In this document: positions 32,092 through 40,570 of the stretch, piece after piece
How the letters are laid out: every line of letters starts with the position of its first letter
Numbering within the stretch: the first letter of the stretch is position 1
Source: Olsenella sp. SW781
Lineage (GTDB): Bacteria > Actinomycetota > Coriobacteriia > Coriobacteriales > Atopobiaceae
Direction: 5' to 3'
Length of the DNA stretch: 64,000 nt
NCBI RefSeq assembly: GCF_012027725.1
Contig: NZ_SJOU01000006.1
Span: forward strand, 1-64,000
Notes under the pieces: generated by a model
What the model was told of the DNA's origin: nothing
Seen by the model: only the letters and a program-made list of their open reading frames with translations
Database searches by the model: none
Program-made: the position numbers and the translations under genes

Positions 32092-32931
32092 GTGAGCGAT
32101 CGAACCGACGGGATGAGCGAGAAGAACCTTGCGGTCGTGGGGAGGCTGCACTCCATCGAGTCCTTCGGGACCGTCGACGGTCCCGGGACGCGGCTCGTGG
32201 TGTTCTGCCAGGGCTGCCCCATGCGCTGCCAGTACTGCCACAACCCAGACACCTGGGAGTTCGGTCGCGCCGGCGGCACCGGCCCTGGCACCGACGTCAC
32301 CGTGGCGGAGGTGCTCGAGCGATTCGAGCGCAACCGCCCCTTCTACAAGTCGGGCGGCATCACCGTCACGGGCGGAGAGCCCATGGCCCAGCCGGACTTC
32401 GTGGCCGCCCTCTTCGAGGAGGCCCACAGGGCCCCTGCCGGGCGCATCCACACCTGCCTGGACACCTCTGCCGCCACCTTCTCCGCGGAGCACGCAGAGC
32501 GCTTCTCGCGGCTTCTCGATGCCACCGACATGGTTCTTCTCGACATCAAGACCTCAGACCCCGTCCTGCACGAGTCGCTCTGCGGCATGTCTGCGAGCCA
32601 CGCCCTCGAGCTGGGCGGCGAGCTCGCGCGGCGCGGCATACCCACGCTCATCCGCCACGTCATCGTCCCCGGCCTCACGGACTCCGAGGAGGAGTGCGCC
32701 GACGTGGGCCGCATCATCGGAGACTGGGACAACGTCGTGGGGCTCGACTTCCTCCCCTACCACACGTTGGGAAAGACGAAGTACGAGAAGCTCGGCATCC
32801 CCTACCCGCTCGAGGGCGTGAAGGCCATGGAGGCCGCGCGCGCCAAGGAGCTGCGCGAGGTTGCGCTGCGCGCCTTCGCGCGACGCCGCTCGGAGCGCCG
32901 GGGAGAGCGGCGACCCGAGCGGCGGGACTAG
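32092..32931 (+). CDS. pflA: Pyruvate formate-lyase activating enzyme
   Basis: This radical-SAM activase of 279 residues (from the GTG at 32092) has the CxxxCxxC cluster motif at Cys42, Cys46 and Cys49 (GCPMRCQYCHNPDTW). The SAM-binding GGITVTGGEPMAQ follows, with LLDIKTSDP and RHVIVPGLTDSEEE later. It abstracts the H atom from the radical glycine, here predicted to be on the separate 82-residue protein. The GTG has GGAAGGTGCGGAT upstream; an ATG at 32056 and one at 32113 are alternatives. The last 20 residues are very Arg-rich. The GCGAGAAGAAC motif lies in the early codons (32117-32127). Confidence 0.93.
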   Translation: MSDRTDGMSEKNLAVVGRLHSIESFGTVDGPGTRLVVFCQGCPMRCQYCHNPDTWEFGRAGGTGPGTDVTVAEVLERFERNRPFYKSGGITVTGGEPMAQPDFVAALFEEAHRAPAGRIHTCLDTSAATFSAEHAERFSRLLDATDMVLLDIKTSDPVLHESLCGMSASHALELGGELARRGIPTLIRHVIVPGLTDSEEECADVGRIIGDWDNVVGLDFLPYHTLGKTKYEKLGIPYPLEGVKAMEAARAKELREVALRAFARRRSERRGERRPERRD

Positions 32932-32940
32932 CCTCGGAAG

Positions 32941-34044
32941 TTACGCGGCGGGCTCGAGCGTGGCCGCATGAGCGGCCTCCCCGGAAATCGGGTCGCCCGT
33001 CGTCCCCGAGACCTCCACGCTCACGACCTCGGAGGTGCCGACCAGGCGCGTGAACGTGTAGTTCGAAGAGCCGTCGTCGAGCAGGTTGGCGGTGTAGTAG
33101 CCCATGGTCATGGCCTTGTCTTCGGACACGACCACATACGTGCTGCCGTCCGCGAGGTGCAGCGCAACCTCGTCCACGCTGGAGTCCCCCGCCTCCTTCC
33201 ATGACGGGTCCACGTGGATGCTGAAGGGGCTCACCGTGACGACGCTCCCGTCCTCGGCGACAAACTCGCGCGCGCCCACGACCTTGCTCGGGATGAAGAC
33301 GTCCGACTGCGCGTCGCAGTTCTCAAAGTCAGCGGACACGTTCCCCTCCTCGTCGACTGCCCCCGTGTGCCACGAAAGCGACCACGAGACCCCGGAGAGC
33401 ACGTTGTCGAGATTCCCAAAGGCCGAGAAGTACACGGTCCCCCTGGCGAGCGTGTCCGTGGACAGCTCCTGATCGTAGATCCATTTGTAGTCGAGCAGCG
33501 TCGAGGTGCCCTCTCCGGTCGCAGACATGCCGAGCGCGTCAAGGGGGGCGTCGTCGTCGGGCACGAGCTCCCCCGGAAGGCCGTACTCCGGGTTGTTTCT
33601 GATGCCCTCCGGATTCTCCAGCGTGAAGCTCGCGACGCCGCACCCGTTCTCGTCCACGAGCATGTCCTCGATGGTGAGGGTATAGCCATTGCCCGTGACG
33701 GAGAGCCCCACGTGCTCGACGGAGGCCGCCAGGTCGTCGGACACGGCCCCAGGGTCGAGCGTGCCAAGCTCCAAGCTGAAGTCATTGCCCGCGTAGCTCC
33801 ACTCCACGCGCTCGCCCATCCCGTGGTCTCCCCAGGCGGAGAAGATGTCGCCGCCGGACACGGCATACGCCACCCCTCCTGTGACGAGCACGCCCGCCAT
33901 CGCCGCGCCCATCACTGCGGCCGCAGGCAGCGGCCCCCTGCGGGAGCGTCGGCGCCCCGCCTGTGCCCGCTCCATCACGCGCTCGTACGTGTCTTCGGAC
34001 GCATGCATGTGCTCCATCGCCTCATGCAGCTCATTCTTCCTCAT
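32941..34044 (-). CDS. Anti-sigma factor-like membrane protein
   Basis: This 367-residue protein has a cytoplasmic N-terminus with a basic stretch (ERAQAGRRRSRRG), one transmembrane helix at about 43-64 (PAAAVMGAAMAGVLVTGGVA), and a long extracellular Asp/Glu/Ser-rich domain of beta character. It resembles the DUF4179-type proteins encoded next to ECF sigma factors. The start overlaps the sigma stop (ATGA), so they are translationally coupled and it probably sequesters that sigma factor. The signal sensed is unknown. Confidence 0.8.
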   Translation of the reverse strand: MRKNELHEAMEHMHASEDTYERVMERAQAGRRRSRRGPLPAAAVMGAAMAGVLVTGGVAYAVSGGDIFSAWGDHGMGERVEWSYAGNDFSLELGTLDPGAVSDDLAASVEHVGLSVTGNGYTLTIEDMLVDENGCGVASFTLENPEGIRNNPEYGLPGELVPDDDAPLDALGMSATGEGTSTLLDYKWIYDQELSTDTLARGTVYFSAFGNLDNVLSGVSWSLSWHTGAVDEEGNVSADFENCDAQSDVFIPSKVVGAREFVAEDGSVVTVSPFSIHVDPSWKEAGDSSVDEVALHLADGSTYVVVSEDKAMTMGYYTANLLDDGSSNYTFTRLVGTSEVVSVEVSGTTGDPISGEAAHAATLEPAA

Positions 34045-34541
34045 CGCACGACCTCCATCTCCCTATTGGAAATGTCATCAGCTTCCAGCATCTTCCGCAG
34101 ACGACCGCGCGCCCGGGCGAGCCTCGTGCGCACCGTCGCGGCGGGCACGTGCAGCATGCTCGCGACCTCGCCGGTCGAGAAGCCCGCATAGTAGTGAAGC
34201 ACCAGCGGAACGCGGTACTTCTCGGGCAGACGCATCACGCTCGTGAGCAGCTCGACGTGCTCGCGGCTCGGCATCTCGAGCGTGTTCGCGTATCCCTCGA
34301 TGTCCTCAACGCGCCGCCAAGGCCGCCGGAAGAGCGACCGGCACTCGTTGACGCACACCCGGACGAGCCAGTTGCGCAGGTGGGCGTCGCTTGCAAAGTC
34401 GTCATCGTGCCGTAGGAGCTTGACGAGCACGTCCTGCGTCACGTCGTCTGCGTCCGCCGCATCGCGCAGGTAGGTGTACGCGACGCGGAACACGAGGTCG
34501 CGGTTCTTCTCGACGGCTCGTCGGAACTCATCGTCCTGCAC
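34041..34541 (-). CDS. RNA polymerase sigma factor, ECF (sigma-70) family
   Basis: This 166-residue ECF sigma has region 2 (DLVFRVAYTYLRDAADADDV, then TQDVLVKLLRHDDDF and NWLVRVCVNECRSLFRR) and region 4 (LPEKYRVPLVLHYYAGFSTG, then EVASMLHVPAATVRTRLARA). The start is a GTG after GAGAGGAGGGGGC; a much longer open frame upstream is an overlap with aroG in another frame. It is followed directly by its putative anti-sigma gene. Self-activation is usual for such pairs but no promoter motif was identified. Confidence 0.93.
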   Translation of the reverse strand: MQDDEFRRAVEKNRDLVFRVAYTYLRDAADADDVTQDVLVKLLRHDDDFASDAHLRNWLVRVCVNECRSLFRRPWRRVEDIEGYANTLEMPSREHVELLTSVMRLPEKYRVPLVLHYYAGFSTGEVASMLHVPAATVRTRLARARGRLRKMLEADDISNREMEVVR

Positions 34542-34626
34542 GCCCCCTCCTCTCTCTTGTGTGCCATTGGAAAGGCGCCTATCAGTAATACTCGCGAGCG
34601 TGCAGAAATGTTTCAGCACGAAAAAA

Positions 34627-34648
34627 GGGCGGGTCCGAAGACCCGCCC
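34627..34648 (-). terminator. Rho-independent terminator of the DAHP synthase gene
   Basis: GGGCGGGTC-CGAA-GACCCGCCC with an A run on the plus strand gives a GC stem with a CTTCGG-type tetraloop followed by a T run on the minus strand. It lies 25 bp past the aroG-type stop. Confidence 0.92.
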
Positions 34649-34672
34649 CGTCAGAAGCTCGCACTCTCACGC

Positions 34673-35701
34673 CTACGCGCGCTCCGCGATCTCCCTCACC
34701 AGGCGCTCGGTCTTCTCCCAGCCGAGGCAGGCGTCGGTGATGGACTTGCCGTAGACGGTCCCGCCCACCGGCTGGTTGCCGTCCTCGAGGTAGGACTCCA
34801 CCATGAAGCCGCGCACGAGGCGGCGAATTTCGGGCGCGCGGTGCATGGAGTCGAGCACCTCGTGGCAGATGCGGATCTGCTCGAGGGGGCGCTTGCCCGA
34901 GTTGTCGTGGTTGCAGTCGATGATGGCCGCCGGGTTGGAGAACTTGTCGGCAGTGTACTTCTCGGCCAGGCGCTCGAGGTACTCGTAGTGGTAGTTGGGG
35001 TAGTTGATGCCGTCGAGACCCACGTAGCCGCGCAGCACGGCATGGGCGAGCGGGTTGCCCGTGGTGTTGACCTCCCAGTTGCGGAAGATGAAGGTCTGGC
35101 GCTGCTGCGCGGCGTAGATGGAGTTGAGCATGACGTCGGTGGAGCCGCCGGTGGGGTTCTTCATGCCCACCGGCATGGGGACGCCCGAGGCCACGAGACG
35201 GTGCTCCTGGTTCTCCACGGAGCGCGCGCCCACCGCGATGTAGGCGAGAAGGTCGATGAGGTACTGGTAGTTGGTTGGATAGAGCATCTCGTCGGCGGTG
35301 AACAGGCCCGTCTCCTCGACCACGCGCACGTGCATGCGGCGGATGGCCTTGACGCCCTCGAGCAGGTCGTCGCCGGACTCGGGGTCGGGGTTGTGGAGCA
35401 GGCCCTTGTAGCCGATGCCCTTGGTGCGCGGCTTGTTGGTGTAGACGCGCGGGATGACGAGGATGCAGTCCTCGACCGACTCGGCAAGCTTGGCCAGGCG
35501 GACGGCGTAGTCCAGCACCGAGTCCTCGCGGTCCGCCGAGCACGGGCCGATGATGAGCAGCAGGCGCTCGTCCTCGCCGCGCAGGATCGCGGAGACCGCC
35601 GCGTCGAAGCCCGCCTTTCGCTCGGCCATCTCGGACGAGAGCGGCATCTCGGCGCGGATGTCCTTGGGGATGGGCAGAAGGCGCTTGAACTTCATCGACA
35701 T
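34673..35701 (-). CDS. aroG: 3-deoxy-7-phosphoheptulonate synthase (class I DAHP synthase)
   Basis: This 342-residue class I DAHP synthase condenses phosphoenolpyruvate and erythrose 4-phosphate as the first step of aromatic amino-acid synthesis. Motifs are LLIIGPCSADREDSVLDYAV, PRVYTNKPRTKGIGYKGLLH, GVPMPVGMKNPTGG and AIIDCNHDNSGKRPLEQIRI, with metal and PEP ligands in the expected blocks. The ATG follows GAGAGGAAGCCTGC. It is monocistronic with a strong terminator. The symbol is generic; which AroF/G/H type it is cannot be told. Confidence 0.95.
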   Translation of the reverse strand: MSMKFKRLLPIPKDIRAEMPLSSEMAERKAGFDAAVSAILRGEDERLLLIIGPCSADREDSVLDYAVRLAKLAESVEDCILVIPRVYTNKPRTKGIGYKGLLHNPDPESGDDLLEGVKAIRRMHVRVVEETGLFTADEMLYPTNYQYLIDLLAYIAVGARSVENQEHRLVASGVPMPVGMKNPTGGSTDVMLNSIYAAQQRQTFIFRNWEVNTTGNPLAHAVLRGYVGLDGINYPNYHYEYLERLAEKYTADKFSNPAAIIDCNHDNSGKRPLEQIRICHEVLDSMHRAPEIRRLVRGFMVESYLEDGNQPVGGTVYGKSITDACLGWEKTERLVREIAERA

Positions 35702-35830
35702 GCAGGCTTCCTCTCACGATTGGGCGAACGCCAACGAATTATTGCGCTCGGGCGCCCCTGAGGCAACGCGTGGCGCGACTTCGTTACACAATGATGCCCT
35801 TCGCGCGGCGTCGTTCGGACTCCCCAAAGA

Positions 35831-36060
35831 TGCAATCAGGGGGATAGTGCGAAGAAATGCCGCTGATCCCTGCAATCACCGGGATAGTGCGAAGCCCTTT
35901 CCCGCATGGGTCGCGTATCGTGCCTCTCACGAGCAGGGAATATATTCAATCTAATTAGATGCTACTCGGCAAGAGGGGCATTTGAGGCCAAAAACGCTTC
36001 GCACTATCCCGGTGATTGCAGACGAGCGCGCCGTTTTTTCACACTATCCGCCCAACTGCA
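35831..36060. repeat. Nested 230-bp inverted-repeat element
   Basis: Two direct units begin TGCAATCA and end GGGATAGTGCGAAG (35831-35854 and 35871-35894). They are mirrored by two inverted units, 35997-36020 (exact complement of the second, 24 bp) and about 36034-36060 (degenerate complement of the first). The AT-rich centre contains ATCTAATTAGAT (35949-35960), itself a palindrome. The 431-bp gap 35702-36132 contains no gene. Confidence 0.8.
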
Positions 36061-36132
36061 CGCGAGGGGCCGACTCGGCCTCGCGAGACGCTACCATGAA
36101 CCCGGAACAAACCCGTCCCCCGAGGAGGCACC

Positions 36133-37581
36133 ATGCCCTGCACCACCATTCTCATCGGCAAGAGGGCGAGCTACGACGGCTCCACGATCGTGGCCCGCAA
36201 CGAGGACTCCCCCAACGGCGAGTTCTCCCCCAAGCGCTTTGTCTCCCGTCCCGCGCCCAAGGCCGGAGACGTCTACAAGAGCGTGATATCGCACCTGGAG
36301 ATCGAGCTTCCCGAGGGCGGCGTCCGCTACACCGCCATCCCCAACGCCGACCTCAAGGAGGGCCTCTGGGAGGAGGCCGGCTTCAGCGCCCGCAACGTGG
36401 GGATGAGCGCAACCGAGACCCTCACCTCCAACGAGCGCGTGCTCGCCGCAGACCCGCTCGTGCGCTACGACAAGGACGCCGGCACGCCCGGCGGCATCGG
36501 CGAGGAGGACATGCTCACGCTCGTCCTCCCCTACATGACAAGCGCCCGCGACGGCGTGCTGCGCATGGGGGCGCTGCTCGAGCGATACGGCACCTACGAG
36601 ATGAACGGCATCGCGTTCTCTGACGCGGACGAGATCTGGTGGATGGAGACCGTGGGCGGCCACCACTGGATCGCCCGCCGCGTGCCGGACGACTGCTACG
36701 TCACGATGCCCAACCAGCTCGGCATCGACGACTTCGACCTCGAGGATGCCTGCGGGCGACAGGAGGAGCACCTCTGCTCCGCCGACCTGCGCGAGTGGAT
36801 GGCGGCCAACCACCTGGACCTGACAATCGGCGTTGCGGCCGGGCACTTCAACCCGCGCGATGCCTTCGGCAGCCACTCCGACTCCGACCACGTCTACAAC
36901 ACGCCGCGCGCCTGGGCCATCCAGCGCGCCCTCAACCCGCACGCCGGCCCCTGGGACACCGCGGCGCCCGCGGCCGACTTCGGCCCCGAGAGCGACACCA
37001 TCCCCTGGTGCCGCGAGCCCGAGCGCAAGCTCACCGTCGAGGACGTGAAGTACGTGCTCTCGCTCCACTACCAGGGCACGCCGTACGACCCCTACGCCGG
37101 CGGCGAGAAGGCCGGCCTCTACCGCCCCATCGGCATCAACCGCAACAGCCAGCTTGCCGTGCTGCAGCTGCGCCCCTACGTGGCTCCGGAGCGATCCGCG
37201 CTGCAGTGGATCGCCTACGGGTCAAACGCCTTCAACGCGCTCGTGCCGCTCTATGCCAACGTCGACGAGACGCCGGCCTACCTCGAGGACACCACCACGC
37301 GCGTGACCAGCGAGAACTTCTACTGGGCCAACCGCATCGTCGGGGCGCTCGCCGACGCCGCCTATGGGCCGTGCCTTCCTCACGTGGAGCGCTACCAGGA
37401 GGCGCTCACCTCACGCTGCGCCGCGCTCGTACGCGCGTGCGACGCCGAGGGTGGCAGCCTCGCGGACTGCAACCAGGCCATCGCCGACGAGTGCCGCCGG
37501 CAGACCGAGGCCCTCCTCGACAAGGTCCTCTTCGAGGCGAGCATGCACATGAGAAACGGCTTCTCCCGCAGCGACAACTAG
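36133..37581 (+). CDS. C69-family dipeptidase
   Basis: This 482-residue N-terminal-nucleophile peptidase has the nucleophile Cys3 in MPCTTILIGKRASYDGS, directly after Met-Pro, followed by IVARNEDSPNGEFSPKRF. Further family blocks are NERVLAADPLVRYD, GGIGEEDMLTLVLPYMTSAR, IWWMETVGGHHWIARRVPDD and the C-terminal SENFYWANRIVGALAD. It resembles the lactobacillal PepD dipeptidases, which hydrolyse a range of dipeptides in the cytoplasm. The ATG follows CGAGGAGGCACC. It is followed by a symmetric hairpin made of the 11-mer. Confidence 0.92.
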   Translation: MPCTTILIGKRASYDGSTIVARNEDSPNGEFSPKRFVSRPAPKAGDVYKSVISHLEIELPEGGVRYTAIPNADLKEGLWEEAGFSARNVGMSATETLTSNERVLAADPLVRYDKDAGTPGGIGEEDMLTLVLPYMTSARDGVLRMGALLERYGTYEMNGIAFSDADEIWWMETVGGHHWIARRVPDDCYVTMPNQLGIDDFDLEDACGRQEEHLCSADLREWMAANHLDLTIGVAAGHFNPRDAFGSHSDSDHVYNTPRAWAIQRALNPHAGPWDTAAPAADFGPESDTIPWCREPERKLTVEDVKYVLSLHYQGTPYDPYAGGEKAGLYRPIGINRNSQLAVLQLRPYVAPERSALQWIAYGSNAFNALVPLYANVDETPAYLEDTTTRVTSENFYWANRIVGALADAAYGPCLPHVERYQEALTSRCAALVRACDAEGGSLADCNQAIADECRRQTEALLDKVLFEASMHMRNGFSRSDN

Positions 37582-37608
37582 CCGGCGGGCCCTCGCAAAG
37601 AAAAGGGG

Positions 37609-37647
37609 CGGGGCGAGAAGGACCAGCGTCAGGTCCTTCTCGCCCCG
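37609..37647. terminator. Bidirectional hairpin built from an inverted pair of the 11-mer
   Basis: CGGGGCGAGAAGGACC (37609-37624) and GGTCCTTCTCGCCCCG (37632-37647) form a perfect 16-bp stem with a 7-nt loop. It lies between the convergent C69 dipeptidase and reductase genes, followed by CCTTTT on the plus strand and preceded by AAAAG, so it can serve both. Confidence 0.9.
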
Positions 37648-37677
37648 CCTTTTGCTACGTCGGGAGACGCCCCGGGG

Positions 37678-39606
37678 CTACTCCATCACGCGGATGGCGT
37701 GGTAGCCCTCGTGGACCGCAGTGAGGATCTTGCGCGGCGCCACGGCGTCGCCCACCACGGACAGGTCGTCGACGAGGCCCTCGAGCTGGTCCTCGAGCTC
37801 GTTGTTGGAGCGATAGCCCGCCGCGATGATCACGGTGTCGGCCGGGACGCTCACGGTCTGCCCGTCCTTCTCGTAGACGACGGCGTCATCGGTGACCTGC
37901 GTCACCTTGGCGCCGCACGCCTTGTTGACGCCGCGCTCCTCGAGCATCGCCTTGAGCGCCTGGTCGTTGTTCAGGCAGTGGCCGGCCGTGAGCAGGACGT
38001 CATCGAGCATCTCGACGATGGTCACGTTCTCGGCCTTCTCGGCCATGAACGCCGCGGTCTCGCAGCCCACGAGGCCTCCGCCGATGACTACGACGTCCTT
38101 GCCGGGCTCGCGCGTCCCCAGCAGGTAGCCGTCGGAGACCTCGGCGTGCTCGATGCCCGGGATGGGCGGCACGACGGAGTGGGAGCCGCATGCCAGGACG
38201 ACCTTGTCGGCGCCGTAGGCCGCGATCTCGGCCGCGCTGGCGTCCTTGTTGTAGACCACGCGCACGCCGAGCTTGTTGACCTGCGTCTTCATGTAGTCGA
38301 TGAGGCGCAGCACGTCGTGCTTGAACGTGGGCGAGCCGGCGGCCCAGAGGTTGCCGCCGAGCCGCGAGCTCCTCTCCCAGAGCTCGACGTCGTAGCCGCG
38401 CTCGGCCGCGGCGATGGCGGCCTCCATGCCGCCGGGGCCGCCGCCGACCACGAGGACGCTGCGCATGTCGTCGAGGTCCTCGACGGGGGCGGGCAGCGCG
38501 TAGTCGCGCTCGGCGTAGCACTGCGGGTTCACGGCGCAGTAGTAGTGCTTGCCGGAGAAGCCGGCCAGCAGGCACTCGTTGCAGCCGATGCAGGGGCGGA
38601 TGTCGTCGACGCGGCCCTCGCGGACCTTGTTGGCCCATGCCGGGTCGGCGAGCGTCTGGTGCGCCAGCACCACGTAGTCGAGGGTGCCGTCCTCAACGGC
38701 GGCCTCGGCGCGGGCCGGGTCGAAGAGCTTGCCCTGGCCGAAGACCGGCACCTTCACGGCGTCCTTGATGGCGCGGACCACGCGCAGCTGGTGGCCCTCG
38801 GGCGCGTAGACGGTGGAGATGGCCTTGTACCACGCCTCGTAGCAGCCCACGTCAACGTGGAGCGCGTCCACGCCGGCGCCCTCGAGGATCTTGGCCATCT
38901 CGACGCCCTCGTCAAGCTCGCGGCCGCCGGGCACGCCGTGGTACGGCGTGAACTTCACCTGGACGGGGAAGCCCGCCGGCACGTTCTTCTTGATCGCGTC
39001 GATGCACTCGAGCGTGAAGCGCATGCGGTTCTCGAGCGAGCCGCCGTACTCGTCCGTGCGGTCGTTCCACATCGTGGACTGGAACTGGTCGAGCAGGTAG
39101 CCGCCGTAGGCGTGCAGCTCGAGCGCGTCGGCGCCGGCAGCCACGGCCAGCGAGGCGGAGTAGCCCACGCGCTCCACCAGGTAGGCGATGTCCTCCTTGG
39201 CGAAGGGCTTGCAGATGAGGCTCGGGAACCAGAACGAGGAGCACGCGCCCGCGGAGTACGGCGGCGTGAAGGGGTCGGTGAACTGCTGGCGGCCGAGGCC
39301 CGGGGAAAGCTGCACGCACACCTTGGCGCCCCAGTGGTGGCAGCGGTCGACGAGCATGTTCAGGCGCTCCACGTGGTGGAAGTTGCTGAGCTCGGTGCAG
39401 GGGCGCGGCTCGTACTTGGTGGAGACCACGTTGGCGCCGGTGATGATGAGGCCGCAGCCGCCCTTGGCGCGCTCCTCGAAGTAGTAGACGCCATCCATGG
39501 TGTAGGCGCCGTCCGCCTCACCGGTCGTGCCCATCGGGCCCATGACGATGCGGTTCTTGAGCCGCATGCTCCCGATCTGGGTCTTCTCGAACAGCCTGTT
39601 TGCCAT
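37678..39606 (-). CDS. NADH:flavin oxidoreductase, old-yellow-enzyme/2-enoate reductase type
   Basis: This 642-residue enzyme has an FMN-binding TIM barrel at 1-335 (MRLKNRIVMGPMGTTGEADG, then AAGADALELHAYGGYLLDQF and NDRTDEYGGSLENRMRF). A 4Fe-4S cysteine cluster follows (CIGCNECLLAGFSGKHYYC, then VNPQC), and then a FAD/NAD(P) domain (SVLVVGGGPGGMEAAIAAAE and VVVIGGGLVGCETAAFMAEK). This is the 2,4-dienoyl-CoA reductase/BaiCD/2-enoate reductase architecture of gut anaerobes. The substrate is uncertain: enoates, steroids or other enones. The ATG at 39606 was preferred to an upstream one at 39639; its ribosome site is weak. It is divergent from a TetR gene with a dyad between. Confidence 0.92.
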   Translation of the reverse strand: MANRLFEKTQIGSMRLKNRIVMGPMGTTGEADGAYTMDGVYYFEERAKGGCGLIITGANVVSTKYEPRPCTELSNFHHVERLNMLVDRCHHWGAKVCVQLSPGLGRQQFTDPFTPPYSAGACSSFWFPSLICKPFAKEDIAYLVERVGYSASLAVAAGADALELHAYGGYLLDQFQSTMWNDRTDEYGGSLENRMRFTLECIDAIKKNVPAGFPVQVKFTPYHGVPGGRELDEGVEMAKILEGAGVDALHVDVGCYEAWYKAISTVYAPEGHQLRVVRAIKDAVKVPVFGQGKLFDPARAEAAVEDGTLDYVVLAHQTLADPAWANKVREGRVDDIRPCIGCNECLLAGFSGKHYYCAVNPQCYAERDYALPAPVEDLDDMRSVLVVGGGPGGMEAAIAAAERGYDVELWERSSRLGGNLWAAGSPTFKHDVLRLIDYMKTQVNKLGVRVVYNKDASAAEIAAYGADKVVLACGSHSVVPPIPGIEHAEVSDGYLLGTREPGKDVVVIGGGLVGCETAAFMAEKAENVTIVEMLDDVLLTAGHCLNNDQALKAMLEERGVNKACGAKVTQVTDDAVVYEKDGQTVSVPADTVIIAAGYRSNNELEDQLEGLVDDLSVVGDAVAPRKILTAVHEGYHAIRVME

Positions 39607-39639
39607 GCGCTTCTCTCGCTTTCCCCTCGGTATTACCAC

Positions 39640-39658
39640 GGTAACGCCTTTCGTTACC
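39640..39658. promoter_or_regulatory. Probable TetR operator
   Basis: GGTAACG (39640-39646) and CGTTACC (39652-39658) are separated by CCTTT. A related GGTATTACC lies just before it and GTTAAAGTTAC after. It lies between the divergent reductase and TetR genes. Confidence 0.65.
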
Positions 39659-39830
39659 CGAGTTAAAGTTACACCCCGCGGGGCGAGGGGGACGTGGCGA
39701 GGGCCGCTTTTCGGCGGGCGTCGCGTTTCGCGCCGCGGCCGTCTTCTCGGGGGCGGCCGCGGACGGCCACGGTGTAAAGTAGGTCGAACGACCCGCCGCG
39801 TGACCGGCCCCCACGACGCGAGGAAGACGC

Positions 39831-40397
39831 ATGAACCGCACCATCATCTCCGCCCAGGCGCTCCGGCTCTTCCAGGAGCGCGGCTACGAGAACGTGACCG
39901 TCCAGGACATCTGCGACGCGTGCGAGATAACCAAGCCCACCTTCTATCGCTACGTGCCCTCCAAGGAGGAGCTCGTTCTGGAGGTCTACGACGACATCAC
40001 GATCCGCCTCTCGCAGCGGCTGCTCGCCGTGGCGGGCTCGGGCAACTACTGGGAGCAGCTCGTCACGTGCTTTGACACCCTCTACCAGGAGAGCTCCAAG
40101 CTGGGGGCGGGCCTTTTCAGCCAGGCCATGATCGCCAACCTGCAGGAGGATCGCCACACCTTTGACATGCGCCCCTACCTCACCGAGGTTGCGGTGGACA
40201 TCATCCGCCACGCCCAGGATGCCGGCCAGGTGCGCAACCCCGCGCCCGCCGAGCGGCTCTACGAGGCCGCGTCGCACATGTTCAGCGGCTACGAGCTCCT
40301 CTGGTGCATCCGACGCGGCGCCACCGACTGGCGCGAGGACCTTCTCGCTAGCCTCGAGGCGATCTTCGAGGTCCCCGAGGAGTGGCGCGTGAGATAG
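39831..40397 (+). CDS. TetR-family transcriptional regulator
   Basis: This 188-residue regulator has an N-terminal helix-turn-helix (VTVQDICDACEITKPTFYRY, then VPSKEELVLEVYDD) and an all-helical effector domain of normal length. The ATG follows CGAGGAAGACGC. It is divergent from the old-yellow-enzyme-type reductase, with a dyad in between, so it probably represses it until a substrate-like ligand binds. Confidence 0.92.
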   Translation: MNRTIISAQALRLFQERGYENVTVQDICDACEITKPTFYRYVPSKEELVLEVYDDITIRLSQRLLAVAGSGNYWEQLVTCFDTLYQESSKLGAGLFSQAMIANLQEDRHTFDMRPYLTEVAVDIIRHAQDAGQVRNPAPAERLYEAASHMFSGYELLWCIRRGATDWREDLLASLEAIFEVPEEWRVR

Positions 40398-40421
40398 CCC
40401 TGGCGCGCTTCCTGCCCGCGC

Positions 40422-40466
40422 GTCCTTCTCGCAAGCGCGCTCCTCTCGAGAGCGCGTCCTTCTCGC
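40422..40466 (-). repeat. Two further copies of the dispersed 11-mer
   Basis: GTCCTTCTCGC occurs at 40422-40432 and 40456-40466 in the same orientation, directly after the TetR gene and before the structured repeat at 40478. Between them lies CGCGCTCCTCTCGAGAGCGCG, itself nearly palindromic. Confidence 0.85.
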
Positions 40467-40477
40467 CGACACCCCCC

Positions 40478-40563
40478 GCCGAAACAGAGTCAATCGACAA
40501 AAACGTGCCCTCGGGGACGCCATTTTGTCGATTGGCTCTGTCTGGGCGTCGGGGCATGCTCGG
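40478..40563. repeat. Structured CCGAAACAGAG repeat, copy 1
   Basis: The left arm GAAACAGAGTCAATCGAC with AAAA pairs with TTTTGTCGATTGGCTCTGTC around a GC loop containing CTCGGGGAC. The tail is TGGGCGTCGGGGCATGC. It is about 94 percent identical to 41842-41927 and is a structural match to 59202-59271. Confidence 0.85.
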
Positions 40564-40570
40564 ACGCTCG

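Noticed and set aside
34542-35717. N-terminal extension of the ECF sigma frame to 558 residues
   Set aside because: The extension lies in a second frame over the DAHP synthase gene and is Arg/His/Pro-rich; a GTG with a good ribosome site at 34541 gives a normal-length sigma factor.
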